A stretch of 30,820 nucleotides of DNA from Thiobacillus sp. (GCF_024708915.1 NZ_JANJXQ010000237.1:1-30820), one strand, 5' to 3'. Counted from the stretch's first letter, positions 7,156-15,230 are shown. The notes: generated from the sequence alone by a model not told the origin. Program-made: numbers and translations.

Positions 7156-8247
7156 CTATCCGAACAGCGAAACAAAATCCGCGTCATCCCCCTCGCAGAT
7201 CGGGCAGATTTGCTCTGGTTCCGCCGAGATGAAGAAGCGGTCGCATCGGCTGCATCGCTGTTTGCCCAAGCCATGCAGCGTCACCGGTTCTGGAGACTTG
7301 GCAAGGTTTTCCATCTCGTCCTTGAAATGCAACACATGGGGCTGGCACACCTCGACGCACACGCCACAGCCGACGCAGCGCGTGAACTCGAACCCCAATT
7401 GCCAGGCCGTGGCGCTTTCCTTGATCTGCAGCGCACCGGTCGGACAGGCGCGGGCGCATGCCTCGCAGGCGGTGCAGCCGGGCCAGATGCCGACCTGCGC
7501 TGCGAGCAGGGCGGCATGGGCGGGCAAGGGCATGGAGGTTTCCTGCGGCGTGCTGAACAAAATTTGCAGCAGTTCCCGTCCGGCGGTGGAAAACGGCGCG
7601 GCGAAGCGGATCGCCTTGAGGGGAACCGGAGGCGCCTCGCTTACTGGAACCGGGCGCGTCAACTGGTCGGCGCCGCGCCCGACGAAGCGGCGGAATAGGT
7701 GACGGCGGGAAGGGTTATGTTCGATTTTTCCAGGATCAGAATCGCTTTCGTCAGGCACGGAAATTTCGGCCCACTTGTCGTTACCGACAACGCGTCGCAG
7801 GGTGTCGACCACCTCCAAGTTGAGTCCCAGCCTTGCTTCTCCGCTCGATCCATGGACACATTCGGCGCAATGCTGCGTGCCGGCCAGCGTGACAGCGATG
7901 CCACGGCTAGCCAGATAGCTCAGCATCGCCGCGTCCAGGGCGCCCAGGCAGGGGACGATCTCGTCCCCCTTGAATTCAGAAGGCGCACAGGCAAAGGTCA
8001 CCTCGGGCCGCTTGGTGGTGCGCTTCAGAACTTCGATACGCGGCAGGTTGTCCGCCAGCAGCGCTTCCGTGGGGCAGGCGGCGGCGCACAACGCACAGTT
8101 CTGGCATGCCTCAGCGCTGATTTTGATGCCCTCATCGCTCAGTTCAACCGCTTCGTGAGGACAGGCGTCGGCACAGCGGCTGCATCCGCTGTATCGGTAA
8201 CGGAAACGGGTACAGCGGCTGGCACGGTATTCCGGCTGGGTCAGCAT
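7156..8247 (-). CDS. Multi-cluster ferredoxin with C-terminal zinc ribbon / rubredoxin-like knuckles
   Basis: A 363-residue cytosolic Fe-S protein. The N-terminal pair of 4Fe-4S motifs is SGCSRCADACPHEA and CQNCALCAAACPTEA. A middle domain without clusters follows (KRPEVTFACAPSEFKGDEIVPCLGALDAAML). It resembles the MvhD/HdrA-type Cys-containing linker seen in some electron-transfer proteins and includes CAECVHG. The second pair of motifs is CTACEACARACPTGA and CVGCGVCVEVCQPHV. The end carries CSRCDRFF and CPICEG, a four-Cys metal knuckle. It should carry four [4Fe-4S] clusters and relay electrons in the cytosol or at the membrane for the operon's molybdoenzyme. It follows the rhodanese-like gene by three bases, so the two are probably co-translated. 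Confidence 0.88.
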   Translation of the reverse strand: MLTQPEYRASRCTRFRYRYSGCSRCADACPHEAVELSDEGIKISAEACQNCALCAAACPTEALLADNLPRIEVLKRTTKRPEVTFACAPSEFKGDEIVPCLGALDAAMLSYLASRGIAVTLAGTQHCAECVHGSSGEARLGLNLEVVDTLRRVVGNDKWAEISVPDESDSDPGKIEHNPSRRHLFRRFVGRGADQLTRPVPVSEAPPVPLKAIRFAAPFSTAGRELLQILFSTPQETSMPLPAHAALLAAQVGIWPGCTACEACARACPTGALQIKESATAWQLGFEFTRCVGCGVCVEVCQPHVLHFKDEMENLAKSPEPVTLHGLGKQRCSRCDRFFISAEPEQICPICEGDDADFVSLFG

Positions 8248-8250
8248 GGG

Positions 8251-8703
8251 TTATTTGTATTCATGCAACGCCTGCCCCTGCTCGCAGGTATTGCTGGGGA
8301 TGGTAAAGCTCTGCGGCGTGAGGGTTTCTGCCCCGGCTGGAGATGCCTTGCCACCCGACTGAACCTGCTTCAAGGTGGGGTAACCGCCCTTAACCGCGAA
8401 CACGTCCTGGCCGCTCTTCTTGGAAACAACCTGGGCGATTTCCAGCGCCCGTTGATCGTTGTCACCAACAACCAACGCGAATCCGCCCGGTTTGGGTTTG
8501 ACGCCTTCCTTGTAGATCACGGCAAAGGGAATGGGCTGCTGCTTACGTCGGCCTTCACCACGGGCGTCGATCACGCAGCAGGGCTGGCCCTTTTTCAGCA
8601 CTTCCGCAAGTTTGGCGCTATCCAGCAGTTCGGCCCGCCCAGCCCACGCCGGCGTTGACAAGGCGCAGACCAGGACAATCATGAATCTTCCAAGCCAGTT
8701 CAT
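8251..8703 (-). CDS. Exported rhodanese-like protein lacking the catalytic Cys
   Basis: A 150-residue protein. The start at 8703 was chosen because its ATG overlaps the upstream stop (ATGA) and gives a clean signal peptide (MNWLGRFMIVLVCALSTPAWA). An upstream start at 8739 would put 12 charged residues before it. The mature part follows the rhodanese plan: CCVIDAR early, then ALVVGDNDQRALEIAQVVSK, then VFAVKGGYPTLKQV. In active rhodaneses the loop after the fourth strand begins with Cys. Here it reads GDNDQR, so sulfur transfer by the usual mechanism is unlikely. A Cys pair (CC) lies earlier and one Cys lies near the end (SNTCEQG). A periplasmic sulfur-compound binding role is possible. Confidence 0.75.
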   Translation of the reverse strand: MNWLGRFMIVLVCALSTPAWAGRAELLDSAKLAEVLKKGQPCCVIDARGEGRRKQQPIPFAVIYKEGVKPKPGGFALVVGDNDQRALEIAQVVSKKSGQDVFAVKGGYPTLKQVQSGGKASPAGAETLTPQSFTIPSNTCEQGQALHEYK

Positions 8704-9392
8704 GCCACGCCCGCAATCGCAGGCTCCAGTGCCTGACACAGGGCCGACATCACTACTTCATCGTAATGTTCGCTATTGGGTATGGCCAGGTTTCTGGCTT
8801 GGCCAAATTGAATCCAGGGAAGCAGATCCACCTCCGGATTCGCCAGCGGCGTCAGCCACAGGCAGGCACTGAACCGCTCAACCAGCTCGGCGCACAGGTT
8901 AAGGTCGGCATCGTCGGCGATGTCCACCCCGAGCAGCACCAGAGAAGCGCCGCGCTCCAGCATTTGCGCCAGCCACCAGCCGGCATCGGTGCCGCTGCCA
9001 CTGCCATCGCTTTTCAACACTTCCCACGCCGGTTTGGCATAAGAGGGCGTAACGCAGCGAAAATCGGCATTGGAATGCAGGTCCAACGCCCAGCTAATCT
9101 CCTGCCGCCGCGCTGGCGCCCATACCCCCACCCTCTCGCTACCGAACTCCCGGACCATATCCTCGATCAGACTGCTGTCAAGCAACACAGCCTCGCCTAG
9201 CAGGACTCGCTCCGCGCCCAGCGCCAGCAATTCACGGGCACGTTCCAGACCTGCACTGCGCAGCACCACAGATACGCGCGACAGCTCCTCGGGCAATTCA
9301 TCGCTGTCAAAGAGAAAAACCGGCTCGGCAAAGGGGCTGTCTTCTGGTTTAACCCAGCGGCGCAGGGTGATTTCCGGCATGGCTTGAGTCAT
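8700..9392 (-). CDS. HisA/HisF-like (beta/alpha)-barrel protein, function unknown
   Basis: A 230-residue cytosolic protein. The segment LERARELLALGAERVLLGEAVLLDSSLIEDMVREFGSERVGVW has the pattern of the second phosphate-binding half of HisA/HisF (gradual helix, GA-x-RV-x-x-G, then a strand beginning a new half barrel). The later DAGWWLAQMLERGASLVLLGVDIADDADLNL matches the HisA second-half pattern. The protein lacks the N-terminal IDL-x-x-G catalytic segment of true HisA, so histidine biosynthesis is unlikely. It sits between two genes of the molybdoenzyme operon with a 1-base overlap on one side and an ATGA overlap on the other. A role in cofactor or substrate handling for that enzyme is inference only. 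Confidence 0.7.
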   Translation of the reverse strand: MTQAMPEITLRRWVKPEDSPFAEPVFLFDSDELPEELSRVSVVLRSAGLERARELLALGAERVLLGEAVLLDSSLIEDMVREFGSERVGVWAPARRQEISWALDLHSNADFRCVTPSYAKPAWEVLKSDGSGSGTDAGWWLAQMLERGASLVLLGVDIADDADLNLCAELVERFSACLWLTPLANPEVDLLPWIQFGQARNLAIPNSEHYDEVVMSALCQALEPAIAGVA

Positions 9393-9790
9393 CAGTTCGT
9401 CATCCGGTATTCAAACTTGTTGAACACAAAAGGCTGCATGGGACAGTCGGCCTCGCAGTCCAACCCATCCAGCTGCGGCCTCAAGGTATTGAGCGTTTCC
9501 AGGATGGGGTCGAGCGCCACCCCGCGATAAGCCGGCACAAATTTCGGCAACACGGCCAGAGCGTCATCGCTAAGCAGAGCAGCACCGTCCTGATTATGGT
9601 TCTGGGTGAAGTGGAAGGCCAGCGCCGCGAACGCCAGCCCCTGCAGGAACTGTGCATCCGGATCTTCGTGTCCGCCCGGCCGGGACTGGATCAGGTGATT
9701 CCAGCGTTCGCCCAGCCAGTCGTGGACGGCGCCGAAATTATTGGCGTTCCACAGCAGTTCCAGTTCGTCCCAGGCGAACTCATGGTTCAT
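9392..9790 (-). CDS. DUF309-like helical protein
   Basis: A 132-residue protein. The start at 9790 is chosen because ATG overlaps the TorD stop (ATGA). An earlier start at 9835 would extend into that gene. The sequence fits the DUF309 pattern: an N-terminal LWNANNFGAVHDWLGERWNHL helix, then FLQGLAFAALAFHFTQNH, then a turn with FVPAYRGVALDPILETLNTL. It ends with a Cys pair region (DCEADCPMQPF). DUF309 proteins have no firm function. Within the operon it follows the TorD-type chaperone, so a helper role in enzyme maturation is possible. Confidence 0.68.
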   Translation of the reverse strand: MNHEFAWDELELLWNANNFGAVHDWLGERWNHLIQSRPGGHEDPDAQFLQGLAFAALAFHFTQNHNQDGAALLSDDALAVLPKFVPAYRGVALDPILETLNTLRPQLDGLDCEADCPMQPFVFNKFEYRMTN

Positions 9791-10557
9791 GCGACAGCCC
9801 TGTTTTCCTGCTTGCCATGGTCGCACCCGCCGCATACCGGTTCGTCGGGATTGAACAGCACATTGATTTCACTTTTCGGCACCACTTCCCGGCCGCCGTC
9901 CACATCGTCAACCTTCACCTTCAGCAGGGCCAGTTCGGCCTCGGCAAAATCGCGCAACAGGCGGGCGATTTCGCGGTAGAACGAATGTTCCGTCACCCGC
10001 TCCAGCAGCGTTGCGTAGCCGCGTACCCAACGGCCGAGGTGGGTGGCCCAGAAGCGCTTGATTTCCTTTTCCAGCCGCTTGGCCATTGCCATGTCGCCGC
10101 GTTCCAAAGCGGCCGCCTGGTTTTCCAGCAGCACCGCCACGAAGGTCAGTTCGACCCCGAGCTGGTCCTCGAATACGGCAAACCTACCTTGTCGCAGCTC
10201 GAATCCACAACGCTGATATATGGCCTTCACATCATGAAATGGTTCCTGCTGGAAACGCCCGGTGAGGCGTGACGATTCGACCGGCGGGCAGCCGCCGGAG
10301 GTGGTGAAAAGGGTAGCGTATTCGCAGGCCAGAACATCCTGAAGCTGGTCCAGTGGTATATCAGTAACATCCGCATCGAACGCCAAGCCCAGCTCAGCCA
10401 GCGCTTCCGGCGCACGCACGGCAGCGAGATAATCGCGCCCCGGCTCTTCGACGAAAGCGCCCGCCAGCAATTGGTAGTAACCGGCGCGGGCCCGCAACTC
10501 CAGAGGGGATAGGCTATCTTCCATGGGTTCAATTGAAACTACATTCTGGTCTTGCAT
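9787..10557 (-). CDS. TorD/DmsD-family molybdoenzyme chaperone
   Basis: A 256-residue cytosolic, mostly helical protein of the TorD family. These proteins bind the Tat signal and help insert the molybdenum cofactor into the partner oxidoreductase. The start at 10557 (MQDQNVVSIEPMED) has GAGGATAG before it. A longer frame from 10698 would read through the intercistronic terminator and is rejected. Typical segments are RAGYYQLLAGAFVEEPG, CEYATLFTTSGGCPPVESSRL, HDVKAIYQRCGFEL and DQLGVELTFVAVLLENQ. The C-terminus ends in a Cys-containing tail (EPVCGGCDHGK) that could bind a metal. It is the gene after the catalytic subunit, but a hairpin and T-run separate the two. Confidence 0.9.
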   Translation of the reverse strand: MQDQNVVSIEPMEDSLSPLELRARAGYYQLLAGAFVEEPGRDYLAAVRAPEALAELGLAFDADVTDIPLDQLQDVLACEYATLFTTSGGCPPVESSRLTGRFQQEPFHDVKAIYQRCGFELRQGRFAVFEDQLGVELTFVAVLLENQAAALERGDMAMAKRLEKEIKRFWATHLGRWVRGYATLLERVTEHSFYREIARLLRDFAEAELALLKVKVDDVDGGREVVPKSEINVLFNPDEPVCGGCDHGKQENRAVA

Positions 10558-10569
10558 GGCTATCCTCTC

Positions 10570-10612
10570 AAAAAACCCGGTCAAGAAGTCAAGCGATGAT
10601 CTTCTTGACCGG
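10570..10612 (-). terminator. Intercistronic intrinsic terminator or attenuator
   Basis: On the - strand a perfect 12-bp stem (arms at 10601-10612 and 10577-10588; loop 10589-10600) is followed directly by G then six Ts (10575-10570). It lies between the catalytic subunit's stop (10816) and the TorD start (10557), with the TorD ribosome site immediately after it. It should lower, but not abolish, transcription of the downstream six genes. Confidence 0.8.
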
Positions 10613-10815
10613 AACACCCCGCCTGTTCGGTGGGAAGCGAAGTGCACGCCGCCTGGTTGAAGGTTTCGCCCTTGTTGGTCGTCGATCAGCGTGGCCAAAG
10701 GCCCACGTCGAATTTATAGACAACGCCGACTGAAATCGCGGAGGGGTTATCAAGGAGCCAGGAGCTATTGCGAGGGTTTCCCCTATTTCCTGATCCCTTA
10801 ACCCAACGACAAATC

Positions 10816-13461
10816 CTAATGGCCTCCGACCTCCTTGTGCTTGACGCTTTCCGGCCCGCCCCAAGACGCCATTTCCGGGTGCATCGTGCGGTGGAGATCG
10901 CCGGTGTAGGCGTAGCGCATGGTTTCCTTGAAGGCTTCCACATGCTTGTCCCACGAGGCCTGCACATCGCCGTACTTGTCGTTGGGTCCGGCCTTGGTCA
11001 CCTTGACCACAGTGTCGTACCAGCCCTGTGAGCCGCCGATAGGGTCGGCCACCACGGGGATGATCTGGTTGGGGTGGACGCCCTTGTCCTCCCACCACAC
11101 GTTGTTGAGATCCGGATCATCCTGTGCGCCCCAGGCGCCGGCCTTCTCGCTCTTCAGTTTGAGCTGGGCCAGCCTGCCGTAGGCCCAGTGGCCGAATGCC
11201 GTCGGGATGGCGACCACCTTGGGATGAATACCCTCGAACACGTAGGCCTTGGTAACCAGGTGGCCGACCTTGCTTTCCACCCGTACCAAGTCGCCGGTTT
11301 TCACGCCCAGTTTCTTGCCGGTCTCGGTGTTCATCCACACCGGATTGCTGTGCATGATCTCCGCCAGCCACTTCACCGCCGCCGTGCGCGACTGTTTGTG
11401 GACGTTGACCTTGTAGGTGGTGAGGATCATCTCGTCGTCCTTCATCTCCTTGTGCCAGGGAATCTGCTTGAAGGTCGGCATCGGGTTGAAGCCATATTCC
11501 GCCCACTGGTCCACACGCACATTGATGATTCGGTCGTGGGTTGGAAAGCCAGCGTAGTTCCTGCCCTTGCGCTGGACGCCGATGGCCTTGCCGTTCTTCA
11601 TGATGGTGCCGCCCTTCTCCACCACGGCGCCGGTCATGTCGGCGGAAGACAGTTCCTTCTTGTGCAGGCCGTATTCCGGCTGGATTTCGCGCCCGGTCTT
11701 GTCCACGATCTTGCCGGTACCCGGATCGAGCTTGCCGTAGATGGGGTACACGCCGTGTTTCTTGAGGAAATCCAGGCCACCCGCTTCCTTCAGACCCGGC
11801 ACGTTGTCGAAGTGCTGGCGCATGTAGTCCTCGCCGTCCTTGAAGTTCCAGTACTGCTTCATGCCGCGGCTGCCGTCCGGGTCCAGCTTGTGAATGATGT
11901 CGCGCATGATGATGCGGTTTTCGCGCGACTCGCCCAGCGGCTTGATCACCGGTTGGCGGATGCCCATCCACGGCCACAGGGAATTGGGCATGGATTCTGG
12001 CTCCCAGCGCTCCAGGTAGGGGCAGTCGGGAAGGATGATGTCCGCCAGCGCGGTTTCCTCGCCCATGAACGGGCTCATGGAAACGTAGAAGGGAATCAGC
12101 TTTTCGTCGCGGAACAGCTTGCCCCACACCGCGTCCGACCCGGGGTTGGTGTACACCGGGTTGTCCTGGTAGGTGAAGTAGACGTTGATTTTCTGCTTGC
12201 CCTCGGCAATCCAGAACGGCGTCAGGTGGCTGACCTTGTGCCCGGCCAGCGGATATTCGCTCGGATGGGACAGATAGGACGGCTTGGCCGGCTTGGGTGG
12301 TTCCGGCTGCGGCTGGGGCCAGCCCATGCCGCGCGGCATGCAGTAGCCGCCGCGCACCTCGATGTTGCCGGTCATGATGGGCAGCATCATGGTGGCCTTC
12401 TCGTTGTAGGAGCCGTACAGGTGCTTGGCCGGGCCACGATAGGTGTAAGTCGTCGCCGGCTTGGTGGTGGCGAATTCCCGCGCGATGCGCTCGATCGTCG
12501 CCACCGGCACGCCGGACAGCTTGGCGGCCCATTCCGGCGTGAACTGCTGGTAATGCTGCTTCAGTTCGTCCACCGTAACGTTGGTCCAGGTCTCGATGAA
12601 GTCGCTGTCCTGCAGGTCGTCGCGCAGGATGACGTGGCCCAGGGCCAGCGCCACCGCCCCGTCGGTGCCGGGGAATACCGGGATCCACTCATCCGAACGC
12701 CCGGCGGTGTTGGACAGGCGCACGTCGAAAGTGACCAGCTTGGCCTTGTTGTCGGCCATGCCGTCGGCAAGACGCTGGGAGTACGGGTTGTGGAAGTAGG
12801 CCGCCTCCATGATGTTGGAGCCGAAGTTGAGGATGTACTTGGCGTTGGCGAAATCCGGCGTTTCGATGTCCGGCCCCCAGGTGGGTTCCATGCCGATCTT
12901 CTTGGAGGACTCGCACACCGAGGTGTGGTTGACCACCGTGGCCGACCCCAGGGTTCTCATGAAACGGTCGATCACGCCGCCGGTCCGGTTGCGGCCGTAT
13001 TTCAGCATGATGGTGTTGGGATCTTCCTTGAGCGCCGCATCCAGCTTCTGCGTGATCTCGGTCAGCGCCTCGTCCCAGGTGATGCGCTTCCATTTGCCTT
13101 CGCCGCGCTTGCCGACACGTTTCAGCGGATAGAGGATGCGGTCAGGATCGTAGGTGTACCACATGCCCGAGTTGCCCTTGGCGCACAGCCGGCCGCGCGT
13201 GGAAACATGCTCCGGGTTGCCTTCCAGCTTGACGATGCGACCGTTTTCCACAAAAGCCATGGCGCCGTCCTGGATGTTGCAGACGTGGCAGGTGATGGGA
13301 ATCGCCTTGCGCTCAGTGTAGTTAACCGGGTTGAAATCCTTGCCTCCCAGTTCGGTTTCCATTGCCTTGAGCAGCCTGGGGGACGCCGCCGCAGCGGCCG
13401 TGGTAGCGGCGCTGGCCTGGAGGAAGGTCCGGCGCGAAATCTTGAAATTCAACATGTCCAT
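10816..13461 (-). CDS. Tat-exported molybdopterin oxidoreductase, catalytic subunit (PsrA/PhsA/TtrA-like)
   Basis: An 881-residue catalytic subunit of a DMSO-reductase-family complex facing the periplasm. It starts with a Tat signal (SRRTFLQASAATTAAAAA, residues 9-26). The Fe-S binding motif is C58-H-V-C61-N-I-Q-D65 with C93 in GRLCAKG. The third ligand, usually Cys, is Asp. The cofactor ligand is probably C183 (NHTSVCESSKK), as in sulfur-compound reductases. Other family blocks are WGPDIE, NFGSNIMEA, LPDCPYLERWEP and IPTAFGHWAYGR. Substrates in relatives include polysulfide, thiosulfate and tetrathionate. In a sox organism it may run oxidatively, but the substrate cannot be read from sequence. 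GGGGAGA precedes the start. The operon order is Fe-S subunit, membrane subunit, then this gene. Confidence 0.9.
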   Translation of the reverse strand: MDMLNFKISRRTFLQASAATTAAAAASPRLLKAMETELGGKDFNPVNYTERKAIPITCHVCNIQDGAMAFVENGRIVKLEGNPEHVSTRGRLCAKGNSGMWYTYDPDRILYPLKRVGKRGEGKWKRITWDEALTEITQKLDAALKEDPNTIMLKYGRNRTGGVIDRFMRTLGSATVVNHTSVCESSKKIGMEPTWGPDIETPDFANAKYILNFGSNIMEAAYFHNPYSQRLADGMADNKAKLVTFDVRLSNTAGRSDEWIPVFPGTDGAVALALGHVILRDDLQDSDFIETWTNVTVDELKQHYQQFTPEWAAKLSGVPVATIERIAREFATTKPATTYTYRGPAKHLYGSYNEKATMMLPIMTGNIEVRGGYCMPRGMGWPQPQPEPPKPAKPSYLSHPSEYPLAGHKVSHLTPFWIAEGKQKINVYFTYQDNPVYTNPGSDAVWGKLFRDEKLIPFYVSMSPFMGEETALADIILPDCPYLERWEPESMPNSLWPWMGIRQPVIKPLGESRENRIIMRDIIHKLDPDGSRGMKQYWNFKDGEDYMRQHFDNVPGLKEAGGLDFLKKHGVYPIYGKLDPGTGKIVDKTGREIQPEYGLHKKELSSADMTGAVVEKGGTIMKNGKAIGVQRKGRNYAGFPTHDRIINVRVDQWAEYGFNPMPTFKQIPWHKEMKDDEMILTTYKVNVHKQSRTAAVKWLAEIMHSNPVWMNTETGKKLGVKTGDLVRVESKVGHLVTKAYVFEGIHPKVVAIPTAFGHWAYGRLAQLKLKSEKAGAWGAQDDPDLNNVWWEDKGVHPNQIIPVVADPIGGSQGWYDTVVKVTKAGPNDKYGDVQASWDKHVEAFKETMRYAYTGDLHRTMHPEMASWGGPESVKHKEVGGH

Positions 13462-13480
13462 GTTCCGGTCTCCCCGATAT

Positions 13481-14338
13481 TCAGAAATAGGTCTGCACGA
13501 TCTGGCCGCCGACCAGGATGGAATAGCGCAAGGCCATGCCCCCCACCAGCAGCAGCAGGGCAGCGAGCATCACGCCACCCTGCTGACGTCCAAAGGGCGC
13601 GAGCAGGAGCAGGATGGGCGCGGCGGTGCCGAGCAGGATGCCGACCCCGATGAAGATGCCGCCAAGCGTGCCGCTGGTCATGAACATGAAGGTCAGTTCC
13701 TCGCCGGTGCCCCCGTAGGCCGTGGTGCCCAGCATGGAAATCAGCATTACAGCCACAGCGCCCCCGGACCACAGCATGATCTGGCGCAGCATGACCAACA
13801 GCTTCTCCTGCTTGCCAGCCAGGAAAGAAGCCACGGCAGCGCCGGATACCAGTGACATGGCCACGAACAGCACCGGCATCAGGGGGGTGTTCCACACCGG
13901 GCGGTTCTGGTGCACGGTGAGGTCGAAACCGGTGTAGATCGGCAACCCCAGGGCCAGCAGCGAGCCCAGCACCGCCAGCTTGCGGCTCATGGCTTCATTC
14001 TTCTTGCGCATCATGAAGAAATAGGCCGCCGACACCGCGCCGAACGAGAGCAGGTTGAGAGCACCCCAGGCCAGTGGCGAGGAGAGGTTGAGATAGGCCG
14101 GATTCAAGGTGTTCAGGAAGCGTGCCGGTTTCGACAGATCGCCGATCAGCAGCAAGCCGCTTACCGCCAGCAGCACGAACGAGAGATAGAATGCGCTGGA
14201 ACGCAGGGTCTTGAATTCCTCCCGATACCAGGACAGCGCGGACATGAAGAACAGCGCCGCCGAAATGCCGATGGTGAAGAAGTAGATCGAATAGGCACTC
14301 GACCACGGCATGTGATGGAAAATATTGAAGTCACCCAT
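13481..14338 (-). CDS. NrfD/PsrC-family membrane subunit
   Basis: A 285-residue integral inner-membrane protein with eight or so hydrophobic segments, for example YSIYFFTIGISAALFFMSAL, FYLSFVLLAVSGLLLIGDL, LMPVLFVAMSLVSGAAVASFL and GTLGGIFIGVGILLGTAAPILLLL. The loop DLSKPARFLNTLNPAYLNLSSPLAWGALNLL is the typical NrfD/PsrC quinone-site region. It should anchor the Fe-S and molybdopterin subunits at the membrane and exchange electrons with the quinone pool. It has nine bases before it and about nineteen after it, and so is co-transcribed with both partners. Confidence 0.9.
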   Translation of the reverse strand: MGDFNIFHHMPWSSAYSIYFFTIGISAALFFMSALSWYREEFKTLRSSAFYLSFVLLAVSGLLLIGDLSKPARFLNTLNPAYLNLSSPLAWGALNLLSFGAVSAAYFFMMRKKNEAMSRKLAVLGSLLALGLPIYTGFDLTVHQNRPVWNTPLMPVLFVAMSLVSGAAVASFLAGKQEKLLVMLRQIMLWSGGAVAVMLISMLGTTAYGGTGEELTFMFMTSGTLGGIFIGVGILLGTAAPILLLLAPFGRQQGGVMLAALLLLVGGMALRYSILVGGQIVQTYF

Positions 14339-14347
14339 GATTCGCTC

Positions 14348-15055
14348 CTAACCCTGGTGGTTCTTGTTGAACGCCTGGCGGTCCTGTTCCAGCACCTCGG
14401 GCCGGCTGTAAATCTCGCGACCATGCTCAGACATATTGCGGTCCGCACCGATGTAGAACACGTGCGGCTTGGTACCTTCCTCGGGGCGCAACACCTGGGT
14501 CGGCAGGGTGGAAACCAGCCGCGACACCTCGCTCGTGGGATCGTTGATGTCGCCAAAAATGCGCGCCCGGCCGATGCAGGTCTGCACGCAGGCTGGTGAC
14601 AGCCCTTGTGTTACCCGGTGATGACAGAAGGTGCATTTGTCCACCACGCTGGTGATGTCGGTGTAGGTGCGGCTCTTGGGCAACATGAAGCGGGCGTTGT
14701 AGGGGCAGGATGCCATGCAGGCCTTGCAGCCGATGCAGCGCTCGTAATGCTGGAGCACGAAGCCGCCATCTTCGACCTTGTACGTCGCCCCCACCGGACA
14801 TGAACGCACGCAGGGGGGATCGTCGCAGTGGTTGCACAGGCGTGGCATGAAATGCTTGCGTACATTGGGATAGGTGCCCACCACCTTGTAGGGCACCCAG
14901 GTTCTGAATACCCCGAGTGGCACGTCGAATTCGGCCTTGCACGCGACCATGCAGGCGTCGCAGCCAATGCAGCGGCGCAGGTCGATCACCATGGCGTACC
15001 TTTTTTTACCGGGCACGCCACGGGTCTCGATGGAAGACAAGCGCATTTCGCTCAT
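14348..15055 (-). CDS. Four-cluster Fe-S electron transfer subunit (PsrB/DmsB type)
   Basis: A 235-residue ferredoxin-like subunit. The four cluster motifs are CIGCDACMVACKAEF, LCNHCDDPPCVRSCPVGA, CIGCKACMASCPYNA and a split motif CTFCHH with SPACVQTCIGRA. It carries no signal peptide, so it probably travels as a complex with the Tat-bearing catalytic subunit. It passes electrons between that subunit and the NrfD-type anchor. GGAGGAG lies 10 bases before the ATG. It is the first gene of the nine-gene operon and has the sigma-54 promoter about 110 bases upstream. Confidence 0.93.
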   Translation of the reverse strand: MSEMRLSSIETRGVPGKKRYAMVIDLRRCIGCDACMVACKAEFDVPLGVFRTWVPYKVVGTYPNVRKHFMPRLCNHCDDPPCVRSCPVGATYKVEDGGFVLQHYERCIGCKACMASCPYNARFMLPKSRTYTDITSVVDKCTFCHHRVTQGLSPACVQTCIGRARIFGDINDPTSEVSRLVSTLPTQVLRPEEGTKPHVFYIGADRNMSEHGREIYSRPEVLEQDRQAFNKNHQG

Positions 15056-15162
15056 GGTTGTCGGTCTCCTCCTAAGATTCCATTTCCAGCCCGCTTTTGA
15101 AATATCAAAGCTACTGGCGGGCAGCCATAACCCTGTTCATGCTCGGGTTGCTTATTGAGTTA

Positions 15163-15177
15163 GCATCATTCATGCCA
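15163..15177 (-). promoter_or_regulatory. Sigma-54 promoter of the molybdoenzyme operon
   Basis: On the - strand the sequence reads TGGCATGAATGATGC. It matches the -24/-12 consensus TGGCACG-N4-TTGC at the essential GG and GC pair and at most other positions, with correct spacing. Transcription would start near 15151, giving a leader of about 96 bases before the Fe-S subunit gene. The next operon encodes an NtrC-family activator. Confidence 0.72.
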
Positions 15178-15189
15178 GAACATAACATG

Positions 15190-15219
15190 TTGTTTATTAG
15201 AGATATTTATCAGAATAAT
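15190..15219 (+). promoter_or_regulatory. Possible sigma-70 promoter for the first sensory module
   Basis: TTGTTT (15190-15195) and AATAAT (15214-15219) with an 18-base spacer lie in the AT-rich divergent region, about 100 bases before the GTG at 15318. The -35 box is weak. No stronger + strand promoter was seen. Confidence 0.3.
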
Positions 15220-15230
15220 CGCGAGCACCA

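Noticed and set aside
10558..10698. N-terminal extension of the TorD-type chaperone
   Set aside because: It would be read through the intercistronic hairpin. The ATG at 10557 has a proper ribosome site and a normal family start.
11074..13653. 859-codon open frame on the + strand opposite the molybdoenzyme gene
   Set aside because: It is a shadow caused by high GC at codon third positions. The - strand frame has clear family motifs and a ribosome site; the + strand translation shows no domain.
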